The notes under the pieces: generated by a model
Told to the model about the DNA's origin: nothing
Database searches by the model: none
What the model saw: the letters and a program-made list of their open reading frames with translations, nothing else
In this document: positions 6,399 to 11,151 of the stretch, one piece after another
Layout of the letters: every line of letters begins with the position of its first letter
How positions within the stretch are numbered: the stretch's first letter is position 1
Program-made: the position numbers and the translations under genes
Source: Thermoprotei archaeon
Lineage (GTDB): Archaea > Thermoproteota > Thermoprotei_A > Sulfolobales > WANQ01
Assembly (NCBI GenBank): GCA_027038805.1
Contig: JALWGO010000162.1
Coordinates: 1-11,151 of the forward strand
DNA: 11,151 bases
Direction: 5' to 3'

Positions 6399-7616
6399 AT
6401 GATTCCCCCCATATCTAGGAGAGCAATAGAAACACCCGTATCTCCTCATAGAGTCCTAGTAGACCTAGCACTAGAACTCAAGGCCAAGGGCAAGGATGTA
6501 ATAAGCTTCCATGCTGGGCAACCAGGTTTTCCGCCAGCTCGGGAAGCAATAGAAGAACTAATCAAGCTGTTGAGAGAGCAAACCTTTGCTACCTGCTGTT
6601 ATGCTCCAAGCAAGGGGTATCCCAGACTTAGAGAGCTAATAGCAGAAGATATCAAGAAGTATGGTGGACTAGACCTTCACCCACTAAAACAGATAGTAGT
6701 AACAGTTGGTGGTGCTGAGGCATTAAACATAGCTGTCTTAACAGCTCTCAATCCAGGCGAGAAACTACTACTCTTCTCTCCAACCTATAGCGTGTACTGG
6801 GGCTTAGGTACTATCCACGGAGTACAAGTAGAGGTATGCAAGCAGGAAATAGATACAGAGTTCCAACCCGACCCCGAGTGCATCAAAGAAAAACTATCCG
6901 ACGAGAAAGTAAGAGCAGTATTATTTGCTAGTCCAGGCAACCCTACTAGCCGTGTCATCAAGGAAGATATAGCTAAACTAATAGTAGACATAGCCTACGA
7001 GAAGAAGAAATGGGTCTTCTACGATCAAGCCTACCGCCACATATACTATGAGGGCTCACACCTATGGATCCAACGCTACACAGGTGCTGAGGAAGTAGTG
7101 GTAACAATAGATAGTTTCTCAAAGGATATAGCAATACCGGGCTTCCGTCTAGGATACATGTTCGGACCAGAAGAATTCATAAAACACGCTGGCAAACTCA
7201 AAGGATACATCACGATAAGTGCACCCAATATATCGCAGAAAATAGCAATGATATACCTTGAGAAAGGAATAAAGGAGAAGTATCTAAGAGAAGTCATACC
7301 AAAATACCGTGAGAGAAGAGATGCAGCCTATAACGCTCTCAGAAAATACCTTCCCGAAGCCAATGTAATAAAGCCTAGAGCGGGCATGTACTTATTCCCA
7401 GATGTCTCCGCCTACCTAGAGAAAACAGGTTTAACAGATGTAGAGTTTGCCCGCAGAATAGCTGAAGAAAAATACGTAGTAATGCTACCTGGATCAGCCT
7501 TCCACCCCGGAAGCAATCGTTATCTAAGAGTAACCTTCGTAACAGAGCCTCCCGAGAGAATAGAGGAGGGATTAAAGAGAGCAAGTGAAGTAATAGAAGA
7601 GTTAGAGAAAAAATAA
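6399..7616 (+). CDS. PLP-dependent aminotransferase, class I/II (aspartate aminotransferase family)
   Basis: Cytoplasmic enzyme (405 aa) that moves an amino group between an amino acid and a 2-oxo acid using pyridoxal phosphate. Fold type I landmarks are visible: FHAGQPGFPP near the N-terminus (37-46), NPT (181-183) with the cofactor-ring Asn, DQAY (209-212) with Asp and Tyr, SFSKD (239-243) with Schiff-base Lys242, Arg250 in GFRLGY, and substrate-carboxylate Arg377 in YLRVTF. The length is normal. The paired cysteines CC at 66-67 are unusual but not at a catalytic position. Substrate specificity (aspartate, aromatic or branched-chain) cannot be settled from the sequence. ATG 6399 follows GAGGTG at 6382-6387. 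The gene diverges from pyrH and appears monocistronic, with a T-rich tract right after the stop. Confidence 0.93.
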   Translation: MIPPISRRAIETPVSPHRVLVDLALELKAKGKDVISFHAGQPGFPPAREAIEELIKLLREQTFATCCYAPSKGYPRLRELIAEDIKKYGGLDLHPLKQIVVTVGGAEALNIAVLTALNPGEKLLLFSPTYSVYWGLGTIHGVQVEVCKQEIDTEFQPDPECIKEKLSDEKVRAVLFASPGNPTSRVIKEDIAKLIVDIAYEKKKWVFYDQAYRHIYYEGSHLWIQRYTGAEEVVVTIDSFSKDIAIPGFRLGYMFGPEEFIKHAGKLKGYITISAPNISQKIAMIYLEKGIKEKYLREVIPKYRERRDAAYNALRKYLPEANVIKPRAGMYLFPDVSAYLEKTGLTDVEFARRIAEEKYVVMLPGSAFHPGSNRYLRVTFVTEPPERIEEGLKRASEVIEELEKK

Positions 7617-7635
7617 TTTTCCCATGTATTTTTTT
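7617..7635 (+). terminator. T-rich terminator after the aminotransferase gene
   Basis: TTTT immediately after the stop and a run of seven T (7629-7635) form a typical archaeal intrinsic terminator without a hairpin. It lies in the 61-bp gap between two convergent genes. Confidence 0.7.
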
Positions 7636-7677
7636 CAACCCTTTAACACTTATTCCCTACCCAATAAGACCCAGATA

Positions 7678-8775
7678 TCATTGGTCTATGGAGATAACCT
7701 CTATTAGATCAATTTTCTCCCAAATATCTTCTCCAACGAAAGCCGGGTAAATCATTGTAGGGGGTACTAGTGTGTCATTATTATACACGTAGACTCCTGG
7801 AGGAGGCGATGGATCAGCTATATAGTAGTGTTTACCATTATACACTATGCTATCAGATAATTTAACATTATTAAACACCCTGTGATACTTTAATGGAAGT
7901 TGTGGTGGAGACCCTAGTTTCACACCAACCATTGCGTGAGGAGCATTTATCACTCCATCCCCAGTGACATTAGCAAGTATTAGGGCTACGTCGAGGCCCT
8001 TAGCCTTCAATATAGATGCGTAGAGTACAGCATAATCTATACAAACACCACTCCCAGAATACAATGTATAGACGGGATATTGGACACCAATATTGTATCC
8101 GTAAGCTCTCGTCTTATTATACGATAACTGGTATAGAGCCCATAAAGCATAATGGGCAAATAACTCAATATTACCGCCACTAAGCTCCCATAATTTATCA
8201 GCTAAATCCCTAATACTAGACTCCTTAGACCCATTAGCAACTAAGGGGGCTAGAATCTCAGCCTCCTTTCCACGATACAATGGAATAGGCCTCATAGCAC
8301 TAGTACTAAGAGGACCAACACTCGTACAAACCTTAACCCAACTAGCATCCTCAAATGAATAGAGGTAGAAACACCTCATAGTGGGTGGGAGAAATCCCTC
8401 ACCAACCGTGATAGTAGTAGTCTTTGTCACCGTAATAGTTGTTGGAGAAATACTCGTCTCAGTTACTCTCTCCTCACGAACAGTCGTTGTAGTTATAGTT
8501 TCAGTCTCCCTTGTTATAGATGTAAGTGTTTTCGTTGACACAATAGTAACTGTATTGTTTTGTACCCTAGTTAAGGTAGTTGTCTCTGTAGTAGGGACAG
8601 TTATAGTCGTAGGAGTTAAAACAGTTGAAACCAGGGTCTCCGTAACAGTACTCGTAACCACATTAGAACCACCTAAACCAGGCAACGTAAACCCGAAAAC
8701 AGAGGCCAAGACAATACCAACTAGTAACCCAAAGACTAGTCCGCCAGCAAACCATGATCCACTAGCCAAAAACAC
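7678..8775 (-). CDS. Membrane-anchored extracellular transglutaminase-like protein with Thr-rich stalk
   Basis: A 365-residue surface protein. One hydrophobic segment at 8-30 acts as signal anchor. Residues 37-125 form a stalk very rich in Thr, Val and Ser, probably glycosylated. The outer part from about 165 is a transglutaminase-like (papain-fold) domain. Its triad is visible: Cys245 in GSGVCIDYAVLYASIL, His280 in NAPHAMVGVKL, and Asp321 in YYIADPS. Two further cysteines (135, 150) flank a short segment between stalk and enzyme and may form a disulfide. Family members act as proteases, peptidases or crosslinkers; which applies here is unknown. GTG 8773-8775 lies about 36 nt past a TATA-like GTTTTATACTT. 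AGGGTG lies too close to the GTG for normal spacing and would suit the in-frame TTG at 8767-8769 better, so either start is possible. Confidence 0.85.
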   Translation of the reverse strand: MFLASGSWFAGGLVFGLLVGIVLASVFGFTLPGLGGSNVVTSTVTETLVSTVLTPTTITVPTTETTTLTRVQNNTVTIVSTKTLTSITRETETITTTTVREERVTETSISPTTITVTKTTTITVGEGFLPPTMRCFYLYSFEDASWVKVCTSVGPLSTSAMRPIPLYRGKEAEILAPLVANGSKESSIRDLADKLWELSGGNIELFAHYALWALYQLSYNKTRAYGYNIGVQYPVYTLYSGSGVCIDYAVLYASILKAKGLDVALILANVTGDGVINAPHAMVGVKLGSPPQLPLKYHRVFNNVKLSDSIVYNGKHYYIADPSPPPGVYVYNNDTLVPPTMIYPAFVGEDIWEKIDLIEVISIDQ

Positions 8776-8805
8776 TACACCCTAAGAAGAGAACAAATAT
8801 AAGAC

Positions 8806-8816
8806 AAGTATAAAAC
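8806..8816 (-). promoter_or_regulatory. TATA box for the transglutaminase-like gene
   Basis: Minus-strand GTTTTATACTT is centred about 36 nt before the GTG start and predicts a leader of about ten nt. It indicates that this gene is transcribed separately from the ubiquitin-like gene upstream, which ends at 8840. Confidence 0.5.
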
Positions 8817-8839
8817 CAGACATGAAGCTAGCTTATAGT

Positions 8840-9109
8840 CTAACCACCCTCATATAAAGCAGGTGAAAGCCAGACAACATCGCCATCCCCAATCTTTTCA
8901 TTCAAGTCTCTAACCCATTTACCGTTAAGGTAGATCCACATCATTGGAACACGCTCCTCAAAGAACCTCAACTCTGGTCTAAGCTTACGTACCTCCTCTA
9001 GAACATCCTTCAACGTGGCTTCATTCTTCCTAACTATAATTAAGTCTTCAAACTTGCCGAGAAAATCATAGAGCTCACCAAAATACTTTACTCTAACCCT
9101 AACAACCAT
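8840..9109 (-). CDS. MoaD/ThiS-family ubiquitin-like protein (possible SAMP)
   Basis: A small beta-grasp protein of 89 residues that ends in Gly-Gly (LSPALYEGG). It shows the MoaD layout: an N-terminal strand VRVRVKYFGELYDFLG, the helix ATLKDVLEEVRKL, the strand WIYLNGKWV, and the DGDVVWLSPALYEGG tail. Such proteins are adenylated by an E1-like enzyme and carry sulfur as a thiocarboxylate for molybdopterin, thiamine or tRNA thiolation. In archaea some (SAMPs) are also joined to lysines of target proteins. The partner genes are not in the window, so the pathway is undecided. ATG 9107-9109 is chosen because GGTGAT, a close anti-SD match, lies four nt upstream. The frame also contains a GTG at 9118 inside that ribosome site. 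The TATA candidate is at 9143-9153. Confidence 0.88.
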   Translation of the reverse strand: MVVRVRVKYFGELYDFLGKFEDLIIVRKNEATLKDVLEEVRKLRPELRFFEERVPMMWIYLNGKWVRDLNEKIGDGDVVWLSPALYEGG

Positions 9110-9142
9110 GTATATCACCGTCTATCAATATTAACGCTATGG

Positions 9143-9153
9143 TGTTTTTAAGG
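9143..9153 (-). promoter_or_regulatory. TATA box for the MoaD-like gene
   Basis: A minus-strand run containing CTTAAAAAC is centred about 39 nt before ATG 9109. It would give a leader of roughly 13 nt holding the GGTGAT ribosome site. Confidence 0.45.
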
Positions 9154-9176
9154 TATTACTGTCAAAAAGCAAGATG

Positions 9177-9214
9177 TTCTCATTTATTTAAAAATAGTAT
9201 CGACTTCTCATTTA
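9177..9214. repeat. Pair of 10-bp direct repeats upstream of the MoaD-like gene
   Basis: TTCTCATTTA occurs at 9177-9186 and again at 9205-9214, with starts 28 bp apart. It lies just upstream of the MoaD-like promoter in an AT-rich, non-coding 180-bp gap. It could be a regulator site or chance similarity in low-complexity DNA. Confidence 0.35.
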
Positions 9215-9291
9215 AAACAAGATTATTGATAAAGAGATTGTTTCATCCTCGTGTGCCGTGATTATAATATTCTATATTCTTTTATTATTAT

Positions 9292-9714
9292 CTATTCTTT
9301 CATTTTTGATATAAACTCCTCGGCTATCTTTAACGCGATTTCATGGGCTACTTCTTCGTCGAAGTCAAGAGTTGATGCTTTAGGGACTCCGAGTTCCGTT
9401 ATAGTTACCTCGTATGCTGGTTCTATTCCTTGCTTTCTCAAGACATTTGACGCGCATTTAAGCGGGCACCCATTTATTGCTATAACGGCCTTAGCGTCAC
9501 GAAATATCTTCAAGTGAATCTTTGAACCCGAGGCAACAGCAGCTAGACAGCACATTCTTACTAGATTAGGGTATTTCTTAGTGAGTATTCTTGCTACTTC
9601 ATTGCCTATCTGTCCTACACTTGATGCTCCATCGCATGCAGCAACTATTATGAGGTTTGGCGCGTATCTACTACAGCTTGGTAGCAATGTGTATTTACTC
9701 GTTTTTTCCGCCAT
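9292..9714 (-). CDS. DGC-domain protein (putative zinc-binding, conserved cysteines)
   Basis: A 140-residue cytoplasmic protein with the DGC cysteine pattern: AACDGASSVGQIGNEVA (25-41) with Cys27, MCCLAAVA (54-61) with Cys55-Cys56, and NGCPLKCA (81-88) with Cys83 and Cys87. A further Cys14 lies near the N-terminus in LLPSCSRY. These residues probably hold a metal, usually described as zinc. The biochemical role of the family is not established, and no partner gene adjoins it. ATG 9712-9714 is chosen because GGTGAT lies four nt upstream, the same arrangement as in the neighbouring MoaD-like gene. A GTG at 9723 overlaps that ribosome site. The TATA candidate and symmetric elements lie at 9735-9774. 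Confidence 0.85.
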   Translation of the reverse strand: MAEKTSKYTLLPSCSRYAPNLIIVAACDGASSVGQIGNEVARILTKKYPNLVRMCCLAAVASGSKIHLKIFRDAKAVIAINGCPLKCASNVLRKQGIEPAYEVTITELGVPKASTLDFDEEVAHEIALKIAEEFISKMKE

Positions 9715-9734
9715 AATAATCACCTATTAACTGT

Positions 9735-9774
9735 CCGGCCGGTTAGTATTAATTGTTAACCTAACTTATAAATT
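9735..9774 (-). promoter_or_regulatory. Promoter of the DGC gene with two symmetric elements
   Basis: Minus-strand AATTTATAAG (9765-9774) is a good TATA box, predicting a start near 9743. Around that start lie an inverted repeat, GGTTA (9741-9745) and TAACC (9757-9761), and the perfect palindrome CCGGCCGG (9735-9742), which stands out in AT-rich DNA. Elements there could be an operator or form a hairpin at the mRNA 5' end. Confidence 0.5.
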
Positions 9775-9904
9775 CTTCTATAAATGATTACATTACCTGC
9801 TAAACTAAAAATATATAGACTTTACTGCTAAAAATAACTAGCCAGATAGCCGATAAAACATGATCCTAGAGATATCCCAGAAAACGATCCCCAGCATATT
9901 AGTG

Positions 9905-9932
9905 AAAGACTATAAATGGACTTATAACTAGC
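9905..9932. other. Candidate dif-like XerA recombination site
   Basis: Two 11-bp arms, AAAGACTATAA (9905-9915) and TTATAACTAGC (9922-9932), flank the 6-bp spacer ATGGAC. Compared with the Pyrococcus abyssi dif sequence as I remember it, 7 of 11 and 8 of 11 arm bases and 3 of 6 spacer bases agree. The inner TATAA/TTATA and the spacer length are kept. AT-rich DNA raises the chance of coincidence, so this is a candidate only. Confidence 0.35.
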
Positions 9933-10063
9933 GAAGAATTAGTAACAATAAAATAATGCAATGCACCGTAGCAAATAAGTATAAATCCATAACGGGAGAT
10001 CCGAGCCTAAAGATAGGAAATCTAAATTCATACAATATAGTATATTTGTTGTTATCTTAGAGC

Positions 10064-10095
10064 ACTGGGGCACCCTACCTATGGGTTCTACCAGT
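10064..10095. repeat. 32-bp imperfect inverted repeat upstream of the TetR gene
   Basis: ACTGG (10064-10068) and ACCC (10072-10075) pair with GGGT (10083-10086) and CCAGT (10091-10095). The internal loop is GGC/TCTA and the centre is 7 nt. It is GC-rich relative to its surroundings and lies just upstream of the TetR promoter. It could be an operator, or a stem-loop in a short transcript. Confidence 0.55.
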
Positions 10096-10109
10096 TGTAT
10101 TGAAAGTAT

Positions 10110-10123
10110 AATAATATATTATT
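10110..10123 (+). promoter_or_regulatory. TATA region of the TetR gene, a 14-bp perfect palindrome
   Basis: AATAATATATTATT is perfectly symmetric and lies about 46 nt before GTG 10163. A start near 10142 would give a leader of about 20 nt with GAGGG (10150-10154). A dimeric repressor binding here would block TBP directly, so autoregulation is plausible but inferred. Confidence 0.5.
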
Positions 10124-10162
10124 GTATATTGTGTACTAGAATATTAGTTGAGGGCTATATCT

Positions 10163-10702
10163 GTGAAGAAAAACGTTGAGGACGTAAAAGAACGCATAAT
10201 TAGAGCAGCAATGAAGGTATTTGCTAACCACGGATATTTTAGAGCATCAACAAATCTAATAGCAAGAGAAGCTGGAGTATCCAAGGGCTTAATTTTCTGG
10301 TATTTCCGTACAAAAGACGAGCTAATACTAGAAATAGCAACTCGTAGCCTCCCAATAGACGTACTAGATAAATGCCTCTCCTCCGACCTCAAGGGAATAG
10401 AACTATTGGAATGCGTAGGGAGAAAATACATGGAGAAATACAGTGACCCCATGATGAGAAACCTAATGCTACAGACAATGGCTGTTAGAACAATTTATCC
10501 CCAAATAGAGGTAAGGCTCCGCGAAATATGTTCAAACTACATCAAGAAGCTAGCAGAAGCAGCCTTCAACACGGTAACAGAAGAAACTAGAACCAAAGCG
10601 AGAACCTTCTTCGGAAGCCTCATGTGCTACATACTAAGCCCGCCAACAGACATACCACCCGAAACATATCTCAAACATCTAATAAGAATCCTAATACACT
10701 AG
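10163..10702 (+). CDS. TetR/AcrR-family transcriptional regulator
   Basis: A dimeric DNA-binding regulator of 179 residues. The N-terminal helix-turn-helix domain is clear: VKERIIRAAMKVFANHGYF (8-26), then STNLIAREAGVSKGLIFWYF (29-48) and TKDELILEIATR (50-61). The C-terminal ligand-binding and dimerisation part (about 62-179) is helical and divergent, so the ligand is unknown. I chose GTG 10163 because GAGGG (10150-10154) lies eight nt upstream. An in-frame TTG at 10148 would add five residues but has no ribosome site. No transporter or enzyme gene is paired with it: the next gene is an antitoxin and the upstream gene is more than 400 bp away. Candidate binding sites are the inverted repeat at 10064-10095 and the palindrome at 10110-10123. 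Confidence 0.9.
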   Translation: MKKNVEDVKERIIRAAMKVFANHGYFRASTNLIAREAGVSKGLIFWYFRTKDELILEIATRSLPIDVLDKCLSSDLKGIELLECVGRKYMEKYSDPMMRNLMLQTMAVRTIYPQIEVRLREICSNYIKKLAEAAFNTVTEETRTKARTFFGSLMCYILSPPTDIPPETYLKHLIRILIH

Positions 10703-10753
10703 TCATTGATGAGATAAAAAATGAAGTAATGGTTCAGCTTATAGGTAGATATC

Positions 10754-10799
10754 CTTATAACAATGTCTAAGAAATCTATGTATACTTGGGAGCGTATAC
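10754..10799 (+). promoter_or_regulatory. vapB promoter with paired GTATAC palindromes
   Basis: CTTATAA (10754-10760) is the TATA candidate, predicting a start near 10783. The palindrome GTATAC occurs at 10780-10785, over that start, and at 10794-10799, directly before the GTG, with the ribosome site GGGAG (10788-10791 and the A at 10791) between them. VapB antitoxins commonly repress their own operon, so these are operator candidates. Confidence 0.45.
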
Positions 10800-11027
10800 G
10801 TGGCGACAAGAGTATTATCAGTTAGAATAAGAGAAGAACTACTAATTGAGGCACGTAAACTAGGCATAAATATCAGAGAGACTGTAGAAAAGGCTCTAAG
10901 AAAAGAAATAGAAGAACGCAAAAAGAAGCAGTTAGAAGAGGCTATTAGAGAAGGCCTAGAATCACTAAGAAGCCTAGACGAGAAGGAATGGATAAAAACA
11001 GTAAAAGAAATACGACATGAAAAATAA
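10800..11027 (+). CDS. vapB: VapB-type antitoxin
   Basis: A 75-residue highly charged protein. The N-terminal part, ATRVLSVRIREELLIEARKLGINIRETVEKAL, has a strand followed by two helices as in ribbon-helix-helix antitoxins, which bind DNA as dimers. The rest is a charged helix rich in Glu and Lys, expected to wrap around the toxin. The start is GTG, with a GGGAG ribosome site eight nt upstream. It is followed after 12 nt by a PIN-domain reading frame, the usual antitoxin-toxin order, which is the main support for the call. VapB would neutralise the toxin's RNase activity and, with it, repress the operon. Confidence 0.82.
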   Translation: MATRVLSVRIREELLIEARKLGINIRETVEKALRKEIEERKKKQLEEAIREGLESLRSLDEKEWIKTVKEIRHEK

Positions 11028-11039
11028 GCCACCGAGAGG

Positions 11040-11151
11040 ATGGAAGCAGACTTGGACAACAACGATTACAGAGCAAAATATCTCATCGATACCTCAGCTC
11101 TCTACCCACTAATCCGTAGATTAAAGCTAAAAATAATAGACATCCTAGAAG
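11040..11151 (+). CDS. vapC: VapC toxin, PIN-domain ribonuclease, 3' partial
   Basis: The frame is open from ATG 11040 to the window end (37 codons). KYLIDTSALYPLIRRLKLK is the opening strand and helix of a PIN domain. The Asp in LIDTSAL is the first of the acidic residues that bind metal in these endoribonucleases, which usually cut tRNA or rRNA. The other catalytic residues are beyond the edge. GAGAGG abuts the ATG, so the in-frame TTG at 11052, about ten nt further on, may be the real start. The 12-nt gap to the antitoxin gene supports one operon. Confidence 0.8.
   Translation, partial: MEADLDNNDYRAKYLIDTSALYPLIRRLKLKIIDILE

Larger units (their letters stand above)
9775..10162. other. Gene-free intergenic region before the TetR gene
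   Basis: About 390 bases without a convincing gene. The region is AT-rich, with several TATA-like stretches and only short open frames, such as a 24-codon one from ATG 9860 without a ribosome site. It holds a dif-like 28-bp site (9905-9932), a repeated CTGCTAAA (9797-9804 and 9825-9832), an imperfect inverted repeat (10064-10095) and the AT palindrome of the TetR promoter (10110-10123). It may contain a small RNA or remains of a lost gene, but I cannot show either. Confidence 0.6.

Noticed and set aside
8381..8785. 134-codon plus-strand frame rich in Val
   Set aside because: It is the antisense of the Thr-rich stalk (ACN codons read as NGT). It has no ribosome site and no recognisable domain.
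9177..9832. Possible CRISPR array, from short direct repeats with 28-bp periods (TTCTCATTTA and CTGCTAAA)
   Set aside because: The two repeats differ in sequence, occur only twice each and are 8-10 bp. There is no regular repeat-spacer pattern.
9860..9934. 24-codon frame in the gap before the TetR gene
   Set aside because: No ribosome binding site and no recognisable feature. It overlaps the dif-like site. Short frames like this arise by chance.

Overview
The window looks like a chromosome segment of a hyperthermophilic crenarchaeon, most likely from Desulfurococcales. This is inferred from the gene types (archaeal XerA-type recombinase, archaeal UMP kinase, DGC protein, VapBC), the TATA-type promoters about 25-35 nt before short leaders, frequent GTG/TTG starts, heavy use of AGA/AGG and ATA codons, and moderately AT-rich DNA. 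I cannot name the species. Two genes run off the edges: the recombinase on the left and a VapC toxin on the right.

Left part (1-4364): the catalytic half of a tyrosine recombinase carries an unusual Gln/Pro/Asn/Gly-rich linker and a C-terminal zinc ribbon. Facing it on the minus strand is an ECF-type vitamin importer, in transcription order a double ATPase (YkoD type), a T component (YkoC type) and an S component (YkoE type). The classical YkoEDC substrate is the thiamine precursor HMP. A divergent PAP2-superfamily membrane protein lies directly upstream and may be cotranscribed.

Middle (4389-7635): one symmetric TATA element lies between the PAP2 gene and an unrecognised 180-residue protein, placed to serve both. 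Then come a small Lys-rich protein, a tRNA-Leu(CAA) gene, UMP kinase (pyrH) and a divergent class I/II aminotransferase. The last two are housekeeping genes with strong ribosome binding sites.

Right part (7678-11151): mostly single genes with their own promoters. They are a membrane-anchored extracellular transglutaminase-like protein with a Thr-rich stalk, a MoaD/ThiS-type ubiquitin-like protein ending in Gly-Gly, a DGC cysteine-motif protein, a TetR regulator and a vapBC toxin-antitoxin pair. The roughly 450-bp gap before the TetR gene holds several symmetric elements. One of them (9905-9932) resembles the archaeal dif site in arm sequence and in its 6-bp spacer.

Most of the window is ordinary archaeal chromosome. 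The points most worth a second look are the recombinase-zinc ribbon fusion, the dif-like site, the inverted repeats before the TetR gene, and the ubiquitin-like protein next to a transglutaminase-fold protein.
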